Below, piece by piece: positions 15,727 through 23,266 of a stretch of DNA of 63,794 bases. Both the position numbers and the translations under genes were made by a program. Under the pieces are notes generated by a model. The model was not told where the DNA came from. It did no database searches and saw nothing but the letters and a program-made list of their open reading frames with translations. The DNA is from Elusimicrobiota bacterium (GTDB lineage Bacteria > Elusimicrobiota > Elusimicrobia > Elusimicrobiales > UBA9959): contig JACQPH010000126.1 of the NCBI GenBank assembly GCA_016207645.1, positions 1 through 63,794 on the forward strand, in the 5' to 3' direction. The stretch's first letter is position 1. Every line of letters starts with the position of its first letter.

Positions 15727-18462
15727 ATGGGGAACAGCTCTGCACGTTCGAATTCTTTCGGCTCGCGCTCCGTCCTTCCTTTGTCGGAAGGCGGCATACC
15801 TTATTACCGGCTTTCCGCCCTTTCCGGGACGGAAGGCGTGGACCTGCAAAGCCTGCCTTTCACCATAAAGATATTGCTCGAGGGCGCCCTGCGCTGCGAG
15901 AACGGCCTGGAGGTGAGGTCCGAGGACGTGCTCAATATAGCCAGGTATAAAGCCAAAGCGCCGGCCGACGTGGAGATACCGTACATGCCGGTGCGCGTGC
16001 TGATGCAGGACTTCACCGGCGTGCCGGCGCTCACCGACCTGGCGGCGCTGCGCGGCGCGCTGGACCGGCTCGGCCTGGACCCGCAGAAGATAAACCCCCG
16101 CATACCGGTGGACCTGATCATAGACCACAGCGTGCAGGTGGACGCCTACGGCAGCCGCGAGGCCCTGGCCGTGAACGCGCGCAGGGAGTTCGAGCGCAAC
16201 CGCGAGCGCTACGAATTCCTGCACTGGGGCCAGAAGGTCTTCTCGAATTTCAAGGTGGTCCCGCCCGCTTCCGGCATCTGCCACCAGGTGAACCTGGAAT
16301 ACCTCGGGAAAGTGGTCTGGCGCGTGAAAGAGGACGGCGGGGAGATAGCCTGCCCGGACACTTTGGTGGGCACCGATTCGCATACCCCGATGATAAACGG
16401 CCTGGGGGTGCTGGGCTGGGGCGTGGGCGGCATCGAGGCCGCGGCGGCCATGCTCGGCCAGCCCGTGCTCTTCAATATGCCCGAGGTGATAGGGGTGCGC
16501 TTTACCGGCGCGCTGCCCGCCGGCTCCACGGCCACCGACCTGGTGCTCACCGTCACCCAGAGGCTCCGCAAAAAAGGCGTCGTCGGGAAATTCGTGGAAT
16601 ATTTCGGGCCGGGCCTCTCGGCCCTTACCGTGGCGGACCGGGCCACCGTGGCCAATATGACGCCGGAATACGGGGCTACCTGCGGCTTTTTCCCGGTGGA
16701 CGCCGAGACCCTGCGCTATCTGCGCGCCACAGGCCGCACCGAAGCCGAAATAGACCTGGCCGGGCGCTACTGCAAAGAGCAGGGCCTGTTCAGGACGGAT
16801 TCCACGCCGGACCCGGTTTTTTCCGACACGGTCGAGGTGGACCTTTCCGGGATCGTCCCCAGTCTGTCCGGGCCTTCCCGTCCTCAGGACCGTATTCCGC
16901 TGAACGAAGCCAAGGCCTCCTGGCGGAGCATACTCACCTCTCCCCCCGGGCCGCAGGGCCTGGGCGTGCCGGAGACCGAGGCCTGCAGGATAGCGGCGAT
17001 AACCTTCCCCGATGGGTCGAAGCAGAACGTAGTGCACGGCGCTGTAGCCATAGCCGCCATCACCAGCTGCACCAATACCAGCAATCCGAAGGTCATGATA
17101 GGCGCCGGCGTTATGGCCAGAAAGGCCGTGGAAGCCGGGCTGAAGGCGAAGCCCTGGGTGAAGACCAGCCTGGCGCCGGGCTCCATGGCCGTGACCCGCT
17201 ACCTGGACGCCGCCGGGCTCACGCCCTACCTCGAGAAGCTGGGTTTCCACACGGTCGGCTACGGCTGCACCACCTGCATAGGCAACAGCGGTCCGCTGCC
17301 GGACCACGTAGTGCCGGCCGCGGAAGCCCTGTCCATGGTGGCGGTGCTGTCGGGCAACAGGAATTTCGGCGGGCGGATAAACCCGCACTGCAAGGGCTCC
17401 TTCCTGACCTCGCCGCCGCTGGTGCTGGCCTACGCCCTTTCCGGCGGCATGGATTTCGATTTCGAGACGGAACCGCTCGGTACCGGCGGGGACGGCCGCA
17501 AGGTCTTCCTGAAGGATATCTGGCCCGCCGAGGCCGAGGTCCGGGCGCACCTGGACCTGGCCGAGGACCCGAAGTCTTTCCGCGAGGCTTATTCCACCCT
17601 TTATACCGGCAACGCCACCTGGAACGGGATCAAGGGCAAGGACTCTCCCCTTTATCCCTGGGACCCGCTTAGCACTTATCTGAAGGAGCCGACGTTCTTC
17701 AAGGGTATGACCAGGGAGCCGCGGCCTTTCGCGTCCATCCGCAAGGCCCGCGTGCTGGCGATGTTCGGCGGGTCCATCTCCACCGACCATATCAGCCCGG
17801 CGGGCGCCATAGCCTCCGACAGCCCGGCCGGCCAGTACCTGCTCGGCAAAGGCGTCATGGCGGCGGACTTCAACACCTACGGGACCAGGCGCGGCAACGC
17901 CGAGGTAATGACGCGCGGCACCTTCGCCAACAGGCGGCTGCGCAACCTCCTGACGCCGGATACCGAGGGCGGGGTGACGCTGCACCGGCCTTCCGGAGAG
18001 AAAATGACCATCTTCGACGCGGCCGAGCGCTACCTGGAGGAGGGCGTACCCCTGGTCCTGCTCGCCGGGCCGGATTACGGGATAGGCTCCAGCCGCGACT
18101 GGGCGGCCAAGGGCGTTTTCCTGCAGGGCGTGCGCGCGGTGCTGGCCGAATCCTTCGAGCGCATCCACCGCTGCAACCTGGTCGGCATGGGCGTGCTCCC
18201 CCTGCAGTTCCTGCCCGGCGAAGGGATAGGGCCGCTGAAGCTGACCGGCCTGGAGACCTTCACCATAGAACTCGACGAGACCCTGGCCCCCGCGAAAACG
18301 GTGAAAGTGGCCGTGGAGGGCGGCGGCGGCGCTCCCCGGCATTTCGAAGCTCTTTGCCGCATCGACACCCCGGTGGAGCTGGAATATTTCCGGCACGGAG
18401 GCATACTGCATTACGTGCTGCGCGGCATAATAAAGGAAACTGAGCCGCGGAAAGCGGCCTGA
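15727..18462 (+). CDS. acnA: aconitate hydratase
   Basis: This 911-residue enzyme isomerises citrate to isocitrate in the TCA cycle using a [4Fe-4S] cluster. The ligand cysteines are Cys448 (TSCTNTSNP) and Cys514 and Cys517 (GYGCTTCIGNSGP). The length and the C-terminal swivel domain with GSSRDWAAKG fit the AcnA/IRP-type family. The start at 15727 is chosen for CCGGAGG six bases upstream; an ATG at 15706 lacks one. It is the first gene of an apparent operon with the two KOR subunits, only 4 bp from the next gene. Confidence 0.95.
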   Translation: MGNSSARSNSFGSRSVLPLSEGGIPYYRLSALSGTEGVDLQSLPFTIKILLEGALRCENGLEVRSEDVLNIARYKAKAPADVEIPYMPVRVLMQDFTGVPALTDLAALRGALDRLGLDPQKINPRIPVDLIIDHSVQVDAYGSREALAVNARREFERNRERYEFLHWGQKVFSNFKVVPPASGICHQVNLEYLGKVVWRVKEDGGEIACPDTLVGTDSHTPMINGLGVLGWGVGGIEAAAAMLGQPVLFNMPEVIGVRFTGALPAGSTATDLVLTVTQRLRKKGVVGKFVEYFGPGLSALTVADRATVANMTPEYGATCGFFPVDAETLRYLRATGRTEAEIDLAGRYCKEQGLFRTDSTPDPVFSDTVEVDLSGIVPSLSGPSRPQDRIPLNEAKASWRSILTSPPGPQGLGVPETEACRIAAITFPDGSKQNVVHGAVAIAAITSCTNTSNPKVMIGAGVMARKAVEAGLKAKPWVKTSLAPGSMAVTRYLDAAGLTPYLEKLGFHTVGYGCTTCIGNSGPLPDHVVPAAEALSMVAVLSGNRNFGGRINPHCKGSFLTSPPLVLAYALSGGMDFDFETEPLGTGGDGRKVFLKDIWPAEAEVRAHLDLAEDPKSFREAYSTLYTGNATWNGIKGKDSPLYPWDPLSTYLKEPTFFKGMTREPRPFASIRKARVLAMFGGSISTDHISPAGAIASDSPAGQYLLGKGVMAADFNTYGTRRGNAEVMTRGTFANRRLRNLLTPDTEGGVTLHRPSGEKMTIFDAAERYLEEGVPLVLLAGPDYGIGSSRDWAAKGVFLQGVRAVLAESFERIHRCNLVGMGVLPLQFLPGEGIGPLKLTGLETFTIELDETLAPAKTVKVAVEGGGGAPRHFEALCRIDTPVELEYFRHGGILHYVLRGIIKETEPRKAA

Positions 18463-18466
18463 CATT

Positions 18467-20188
18467 ATGAACCACATCAATGTCGTGATAGCCGGGGCGG
18501 CCGGCCAGGGCGTGCAGTCCGCCGGGGATATCCTCGGGAAGACGCTGCTCAGGCTGGGCTACCAGGTTTTCATCGCCCAGGATTACCAGTCCCGCGTAAG
18601 GGGCGGCCATAACTTCATCAGCGTCAGGTTCTCGGACGAGCCGCTGGCGGCGCCTGTGCGCCGGGCGGATTACCTGCTGGCCCTGAACGAGGAGAGCGTG
18701 GGGCTGCGCCTGGGGGAACTCGCGCCCGAAGGCCTCGCTTTCTGCCTGGAAGCCGCCAAGGGCTCCCGGACCGACCAGCGCCTGCGGGCGCTGCCCGACT
18801 CCGTAGGACCGGAGGCCGCGCGCGGCGAGAAGTTCGCGGCGGTGAAGCTGCTTTCCATGCTTTTCGCCGGCCTCGGCTTCAAGCCGGAGGTCCTGGCCGG
18901 TTCCGTGAAGAAAATATTCGAAGGCCGCCTGAAGCCGGAGCTCCTGCGGGCCAACCTGGACGCCGTCGCGGCCGTAGCCGCTTTTATCGAGGCGAAGGAC
19001 GTGAGGGCCCCCGCTTTTCAGCCTAAGGCGGCCGCGCGGGGCGGTCCTTCCGCCGGCCGGCTGCTGGTCTCGGGGAACGACGCCGTCTCTCTCGGTATGG
19101 CCGCCGCCGGAGCGGGCGTCTATGCCGGTTATCCGATGACGCCGTCCACCAGCATCCTGAACACGCTTGGCACGGCCGGGCCCAGGCTCGGTATAGCCGT
19201 GGAGCAGGCGGAGGACGAGATAGCCGCGCTGAATATCGCCATAGGCGGCTCCTACGCCGGGGTCCGGTCGGCCTGCGGCTCATCGGGGGCCGGCCTGAGC
19301 CTGATGGCGGAGAGCATCGGCCTGGCCGGCATCACCGAGACGCCGGTGGTCATCTACGACGGGCAGCGCGCCGGCCCGGCCATAGGCATGGCGACGCGCA
19401 CGGAGCAGAGCGACCTGCTGCCGCTGGTCCATTCCTCCCACGGGGAATTCCCGCGGGCCGTTATTTCGCCGGCCGACCATTATGACAGTTTTTATCTCGC
19501 GGCCGAGGCTTTCAATATCGCCGACGCCTGGCAGGTCCCGGTCTTCTTCGTGAACGACCTGGGCCAGGCCGGCTCGGAGCGCAGCGTGGAGGAATACGAC
19601 CTTTCCCGCGTACGCGTGGACCGGGGCCTGTTCGCCCCCGAGCCCGCCGGGACCGCGATGCTGGCGCGCTACGCGGTCACCGAGTCCGGGGTCTCGCCGC
19701 GCGCGGTGCCGGCGCTGTCGAACTGGCTGGTCTCCTGCGACAGCCACGAGCACGACGAGAACGGCCGTCTCACCGACGACAAGGACAACCGCGTCCGCCA
19801 GCAGGCCAAGCGCATGCGCAAGCTGGCCGGCATGGCCGCCTCTTTCCCCGGCCCGGAAATTCTCAACCCCGGCAAGCCCGACTGCCTGCTGGCCTGGGGC
19901 TCCACCGTCGGGCCGCTGCTGGAGGCCGTAAATATGAGGGGCGCGGCGTTCTCGGTGGCGGTCTTCCGCTATCTCTTCCCGCTCGACCCGGAGAAAGTGC
20001 GGCGGGCGCTGGCGGGTTTTTCCAGGCTTATCACCGTGGAGCAGAATTATACCGGCCAGCTCGGGAAGCTGCTGGCCATGGACTGCGGCCTCAGGATGCA
20101 TTCCCACCTGGGGAAATACGACGGGCGGAACCTGACGGTGGAGGACGCCCTGGAGCTGCTGGGCTCTCTGGAAGGGGGGAAGCCATGA
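18467..20188 (+). CDS. korA: 2-oxoacid:ferredoxin oxidoreductase, fused gamma-alpha subunit
   Basis: This 573-residue cytoplasmic subunit joins a gamma domain (residues 1-185; GAAGQGVQSAGDILGK, QSRVRGGHN) to an alpha domain (from about 195; GYPMTPSTS, EQAEDEIAALN, SGAGLSLM). This gamma-alpha arrangement is typical of 2-oxoglutarate:ferredoxin oxidoreductases, which make succinyl-CoA, reduced ferredoxin and CO2 reversibly. The next gene encodes the TPP-binding beta subunit with a 4-bp ATGA overlap. The aconitase neighbour favours 2-oxoglutarate over pyruvate or branched oxoacids as substrate, but this is inference. Confidence 0.9.
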   Translation: MNHINVVIAGAAGQGVQSAGDILGKTLLRLGYQVFIAQDYQSRVRGGHNFISVRFSDEPLAAPVRRADYLLALNEESVGLRLGELAPEGLAFCLEAAKGSRTDQRLRALPDSVGPEAARGEKFAAVKLLSMLFAGLGFKPEVLAGSVKKIFEGRLKPELLRANLDAVAAVAAFIEAKDVRAPAFQPKAAARGGPSAGRLLVSGNDAVSLGMAAAGAGVYAGYPMTPSTSILNTLGTAGPRLGIAVEQAEDEIAALNIAIGGSYAGVRSACGSSGAGLSLMAESIGLAGITETPVVIYDGQRAGPAIGMATRTEQSDLLPLVHSSHGEFPRAVISPADHYDSFYLAAEAFNIADAWQVPVFFVNDLGQAGSERSVEEYDLSRVRVDRGLFAPEPAGTAMLARYAVTESGVSPRAVPALSNWLVSCDSHEHDENGRLTDDKDNRVRQQAKRMRKLAGMAASFPGPEILNPGKPDCLLAWGSTVGPLLEAVNMRGAAFSVAVFRYLFPLDPEKVRRALAGFSRLITVEQNYTGQLGKLLAMDCGLRMHSHLGKYDGRNLTVEDALELLGSLEGGKP

Positions 20189-21036
20189 CCTGCAACTATG
20201 ACTTCCACCAGCCGCAGTGGTGCCCCGGCTGCGGCAATTTCGACCTCCTGGTCTGCGTGAAGGACGCCTTGTGCGGCGCGAACCTGGGCCCGCGCGATTT
20301 CATCATGGTGACCGGCATCGGCCAGGCCTCCAAGCTCGGCTTCTCGGTGAAATGCAATCTGTTCAACGGGCTGCACGGCCGCGCTCTGCCGCTGGCCACC
20401 GGCGTGAACATGGCCAACCACAAGGTCAAGCTCATCTCGGTTTCCGGCGACGGGGACTATTACGCCGAAGGCGGCAATCACTTCATCCACGCCGCGCGCC
20501 GCAACCTGAACATAGCCGTATTCGCCGGAGACAACCGCGTTTACGGCCTTACCAAGGGCCAGGCCTCCCCTACCGCCTCGCCGGAATTTACCACGCCCAT
20601 CCACCCGGAGGGCGTGGGGGGCAAGCCGCTCAACCCGGCCCTGCTGGCGCTGGCTTCCGGCGCCACTTTCGTGGCCCGGTCTTTTACGGGGAATAAGGAA
20701 GAGCTGACCGGGCTGATGAAGCAGGCCATAGCCCACAGGGGCTTCGCGCTGGTGGATATCATGTCCCCGTGCATTACTTTTAATAAGACCAATACTTTCG
20801 GCTGGTTCAAACAGCGGGCGAAGCCGGTGGGGCCGGAGCACGACGCCTCCAGCTTCGACGCCGCGGTGAGTCTCGTCTCGCGCGAGCAGGAGACCATCCC
20901 CACCGGCCTGCTCTACAAGGCCGACCGGCCGGTCTATTCCGACCGCTTTTCGGCCCTGAAAGGCGAAGCCCTGGCGCGCCTGGCGCCGGCCTATTCCCCG
21001 GACAGGGTGAAACCGCTCTTCGAAAAGTATAAATAA
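20185..21036 (+). CDS. korB: 2-oxoacid:ferredoxin oxidoreductase beta subunit
   Basis: The 283-residue beta subunit binds thiamine diphosphate and an Fe-S cluster. WCPGCGNFDLL near the start supplies two cluster cysteines, and GDGDYYAEGGNHF is the TPP/Mg motif, followed by VYGLTKGQASPTA, which is characteristic of the family. It works with the fused gamma-alpha subunit encoded just upstream. No separate delta (ferredoxin) subunit gene is present here, as usual for two-gene KOR systems. A response regulator gene follows 12 bp later. Confidence 0.93.
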   Translation: MTCNYDFHQPQWCPGCGNFDLLVCVKDALCGANLGPRDFIMVTGIGQASKLGFSVKCNLFNGLHGRALPLATGVNMANHKVKLISVSGDGDYYAEGGNHFIHAARRNLNIAVFAGDNRVYGLTKGQASPTASPEFTTPIHPEGVGGKPLNPALLALASGATFVARSFTGNKEELTGLMKQAIAHRGFALVDIMSPCITFNKTNTFGWFKQRAKPVGPEHDASSFDAAVSLVSREQETIPTGLLYKADRPVYSDRFSALKGEALARLAPAYSPDRVKPLFEKYK

Positions 21037-21048
21037 GAGGTCCGAACC

Positions 21049-21411
21049 ATGAAAAAAAAGCTGCTGCTCATCGACGACGACATTGAGATCTCGAGCATTC
21101 TCCAGGAGGCGCTCGAAGCCGCCGGCTATCAGTTCAAGCTCTGCGATAACGGCGGGGAAGCGCTGAAAGCCATACTCGAGTATAAGCCGGACCTGCTGCT
21201 GCTGGACGTCATGCTCCCGGGCCTGGACGGTTATTCCCTGGCCGTCCGGATAACGGGGGACGCCGCCACCAGGGACCTCCCCATCATAGTCCTGTCCGGG
21301 CTTGAGCCCTCCGGCGTCATGTTCAAACAGTTCCCGCAGGTAGCCGCTTTCATGACCAAGCCGTTCGATCCCGCCGAGCTGCTGGAGGCGGTCAGGAAAG
21401 CGCTGCCCTGA
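21049..21411 (+). CDS. single-domain response regulator
   Basis: A 120-residue CheY-like receiver with no output domain. The acidic pocket is LIDDD, the phosphorylation site Asp is in LLLDVMLPG (near residue 52), the conserved switch residue is in VLSG, and the lysine is in MTKPFDP. It should pass a signal by protein contact. It sits 12 bp after korB with a GAGGT Shine-Dalgarno, so it may be read through from the aconitase-KOR operon. Its kinase is not adjacent. Confidence 0.92.
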   Translation: MKKKLLLIDDDIEISSILQEALEAAGYQFKLCDNGGEALKAILEYKPDLLLLDVMLPGLDGYSLAVRITGDAATRDLPIIVLSGLEPSGVMFKQFPQVAAFMTKPFDPAELLEAVRKALP

Positions 21412-21416
21412 AAGAG

Positions 21417-21438
21417 GCCGGACTTTAACAAAGTCGGC
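21417..21438 (+). terminator. hairpin after the response regulator gene
   Basis: GCCGGACTTT pairs with AAAGTCGGC with one bulge, but there is no T-run. It may be a factor-dependent terminator or an mRNA-stabilising hairpin. Confidence 0.35.
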
Positions 21439-21453
21439 TCATGACGGGATAGC

Positions 21454-21560
21454 ATGGGTAGGATGGGGGGAACGGTGAAGGACAAAGCAAAGCATCTCAT
21501 GGCCTATATTATCCCCCCGCCTCGATCCTCCCTTACAAGGGGGGAGGAGGGGAATAGGGG
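21454..21560. repeat. dispersed inverted repeat, copy C (partial)
   Basis: gggtaggatggggggaa and the right arm cgatcctcccttacaagggg ggaggagg match copies A (11054) and B (34846); the left arm is missing. The open frame of the downstream amidohydrolase runs back into this element. Confidence 0.6.
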
Positions 21561-22695
21561 AGGCAACCCGTCGAAGCCTGACGCTCCGCCCCGGCCCGCT
21601 AGGAAATGGCGCATCCTGTTCGCTTCAGTGGCCGTCCTTCCCGGCGCTTTGTTCTACTCCTTTGTCTTCGCGGGGTCCTCCCGTCCGGCGGAACCCCCTC
21701 CGGCCGGGATCATAGACATGCACAGCCACGTGGCCGGCCTGGGCGGCGGGGGGAGCGGCTGTTTCGTTTCGGAGAAACTGCGCGACAACTGGCGTTTTAA
21801 TATCTACCTGCGGAGCTTCGGAGTCAAGCGGAAGGAGTTGGAGGAACACGGGGACAGTTTGCTGGTGGAGCGCATTGCCGGCGAGCTTGCAAAAAGCGAA
21901 TTCGTCGCCAAAGCCGTGCTGCTCGCCATGGACGGCGTGATAGCCGCCGACGGCTCCCTGGACCTGAAGAGAACGGAAATATATGTCCCCGACGAGTTCG
22001 TGGCGGAGGCCGCGGCGAAGTATCCGAACCTGTTGTTCGGCGCTTCGGTGAATCCTTACCGGAAGGACGCGCTGCAGCGGCTGGACCGGGCTAAAAAGCG
22101 CGGCGCGGTGCTGGTGAAATGGCTCCCTTCCATCATGGACATAGACCCGGCCGACCCGAAGCTGGCCCCTTTTTACAAAAAGCTGGTCGAGTTGAAGCTC
22201 CCGCTGCTTACCCATGCCGGCCAGGAACGTTCTTTTTCCTCTTCCGACGACGAGCTCTGCGATCCGGAGAAGCTGAGGCTGCCGCTGAGCCTGGGCGTCA
22301 CGGTGATAGCGGCGCATATAGCTTCCACGGGGAAGTATCACGGCGAAAAGAGCATGGAGCGGCTGGCGCGGCTGATGGGGGAATACCCCAACCTTTATTC
22401 CGATATCTCTTCGCTGACCCAGCTGAACAAGCTGTCGTACATGAAAAAGGCGCTGACCCGCGGGGAATTCTCCGGCCGGCTGCTGTACGGTTCGGATTTC
22501 CCCCTTATTAATACGGCGCTGGTCTCGCCATTGTATTACGGCTTCAGGCTTTCGCCGAAGAAACTCTTCTCCATTTTAAGGGTGAAGAACCCCTGGGACA
22601 GGGACGTGCTGCTGAAGCGGGCGCTGGGAACGCCGGCTGAGATCTTCGACCGCCCGCGGAAGCTGTTGGCGGCGGGGACGGCCGTCAGGCCTTAA
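21454..22695 (+). CDS. membrane-anchored amidohydrolase (amidohydrolase_2 type)
   Basis: A TIM-barrel metal-dependent hydrolase. After a basic segment and one membrane span (RILFASVAVLPGALFYSF, about 58-75) the barrel begins with IIDMHSHVAG (metal-binding His pair). Later motifs are LVKWLPS, LPLLTHAG, VIAAHIASTG and LLYGSDFPL, whose final Asp is the usual catalytic acid. Substrate unknown. The start is uncertain: the first 35 or so codons are encoded by a dispersed repeat and are unlikely to be native. A GTG at 21628 or a non-standard start may be the real one. The catalytic domain probably faces the periplasm. Confidence 0.75.
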   Translation: MGRMGGTVKDKAKHLMAYIIPPPRSSLTRGEEGNRGGNPSKPDAPPRPARKWRILFASVAVLPGALFYSFVFAGSSRPAEPPPAGIIDMHSHVAGLGGGGSGCFVSEKLRDNWRFNIYLRSFGVKRKELEEHGDSLLVERIAGELAKSEFVAKAVLLAMDGVIAADGSLDLKRTEIYVPDEFVAEAAAKYPNLLFGASVNPYRKDALQRLDRAKKRGAVLVKWLPSIMDIDPADPKLAPFYKKLVELKLPLLTHAGQERSFSSSDDELCDPEKLRLPLSLGVTVIAAHIASTGKYHGEKSMERLARLMGEYPNLYSDISSLTQLNKLSYMKKALTRGEFSGRLLYGSDFPLINTALVSPLYYGFRLSPKKLFSILRVKNPWDRDVLLKRALGTPAEIFDRPRKLLAAGTAVRP

Positions 22696-23155
22696 GTTTT
22701 ACGAACCACTTGGCCATCAGCCCGGAGACGGCGGCCTGCTCTTCTTTGGTCAGCCGGCCGGCGAGCTTTTTGACGGTCCCGTCGTAGCCGTCCCAGAGCG
22801 AAGCCAGGAGTTTTTTCGCTTTGCCGGTTATTTTTATCAGGTTCACCCGGCGGTCGGTCTTGTGCGGATGACGCTCTATCAAACCTTCTTTCTCCATTCT
22901 CTCCAGCAGCCGGGCCATATTGGAGGCCGTGATTATGACTTTCCTGCTCAACTCCACCTGGCTCAGTCCCTCCGGCCTGCCCTGGTATTCCAGCACCGCC
23001 AGTACGTTGAACTTGGTCACGCTGAGCCCGAACGGCCCCAGGTACTTCGCGACCGCGTTATCGAGCAGCCTGTACACGAGCGCCACGCCCAGGACCGGGA
23101 GCTCGTACTGCCTGTATACCTCGGGGTCCATACCGAAAAGCTCGTACTCTTTCAT
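22685..23155 (-). CDS. MarR family transcriptional regulator
   Basis: A 156-residue winged-helix regulator. The recognition region (LSQVELSRKVIITASNMARL) and the wing (HKTDRRVNLIKIT) are typical MarR features, preceded by the dimerising N-terminal helices. The ATG at 23155 has GGAGG eight bases upstream. It is divergent from the lipid-remodelling fusion gene at 23267, sharing a 111-bp intergenic region, so it is likely to control that gene and itself. Its 3' end overlaps the convergent amidohydrolase gene by 11 bp. The ligand is unknown; a fatty acid or lipid is plausible. Confidence 0.92.
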   Translation of the reverse strand: MKEYELFGMDPEVYRQYELPVLGVALVYRLLDNAVAKYLGPFGLSVTKFNVLAVLEYQGRPEGLSQVELSRKVIITASNMARLLERMEKEGLIERHPHKTDRRVNLIKITGKAKKLLASLWDGYDGTVKKLAGRLTKEEQAAVSGLMAKWFVKLKA

Positions 23156-23199
23156 AATACCTCCGGCCGCGGGATAAAGGAATGATACCAAAGTAACAC

Positions 23200-23228
23200 T
23201 TGACAAATCAATAGTTGCAATGTAAACT
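23200..23228 (+). promoter_or_regulatory. promoter of the MFS-acyltransferase fusion gene
   Basis: TTGACA (23200-23205) and TAAACT (23223-23228) are spaced 17 bp apart. The spacer holds CAAATCAATAGTTG, an imperfect palindrome that could be the MarR operator. Confidence 0.6.
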
Positions 23229-23266
23229 ATATCCGACAGCGGCAGACCGGAGCGACGGGAGGCTTT

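Noticed and set aside
15658-18480. A 940-codon open frame antisense to aconitase
   Set aside because: It mirrors the G/C-ending codons of acnA, is rich in Gly/His/Gln/Arg/Val without domain motifs, and lacks a start signal.
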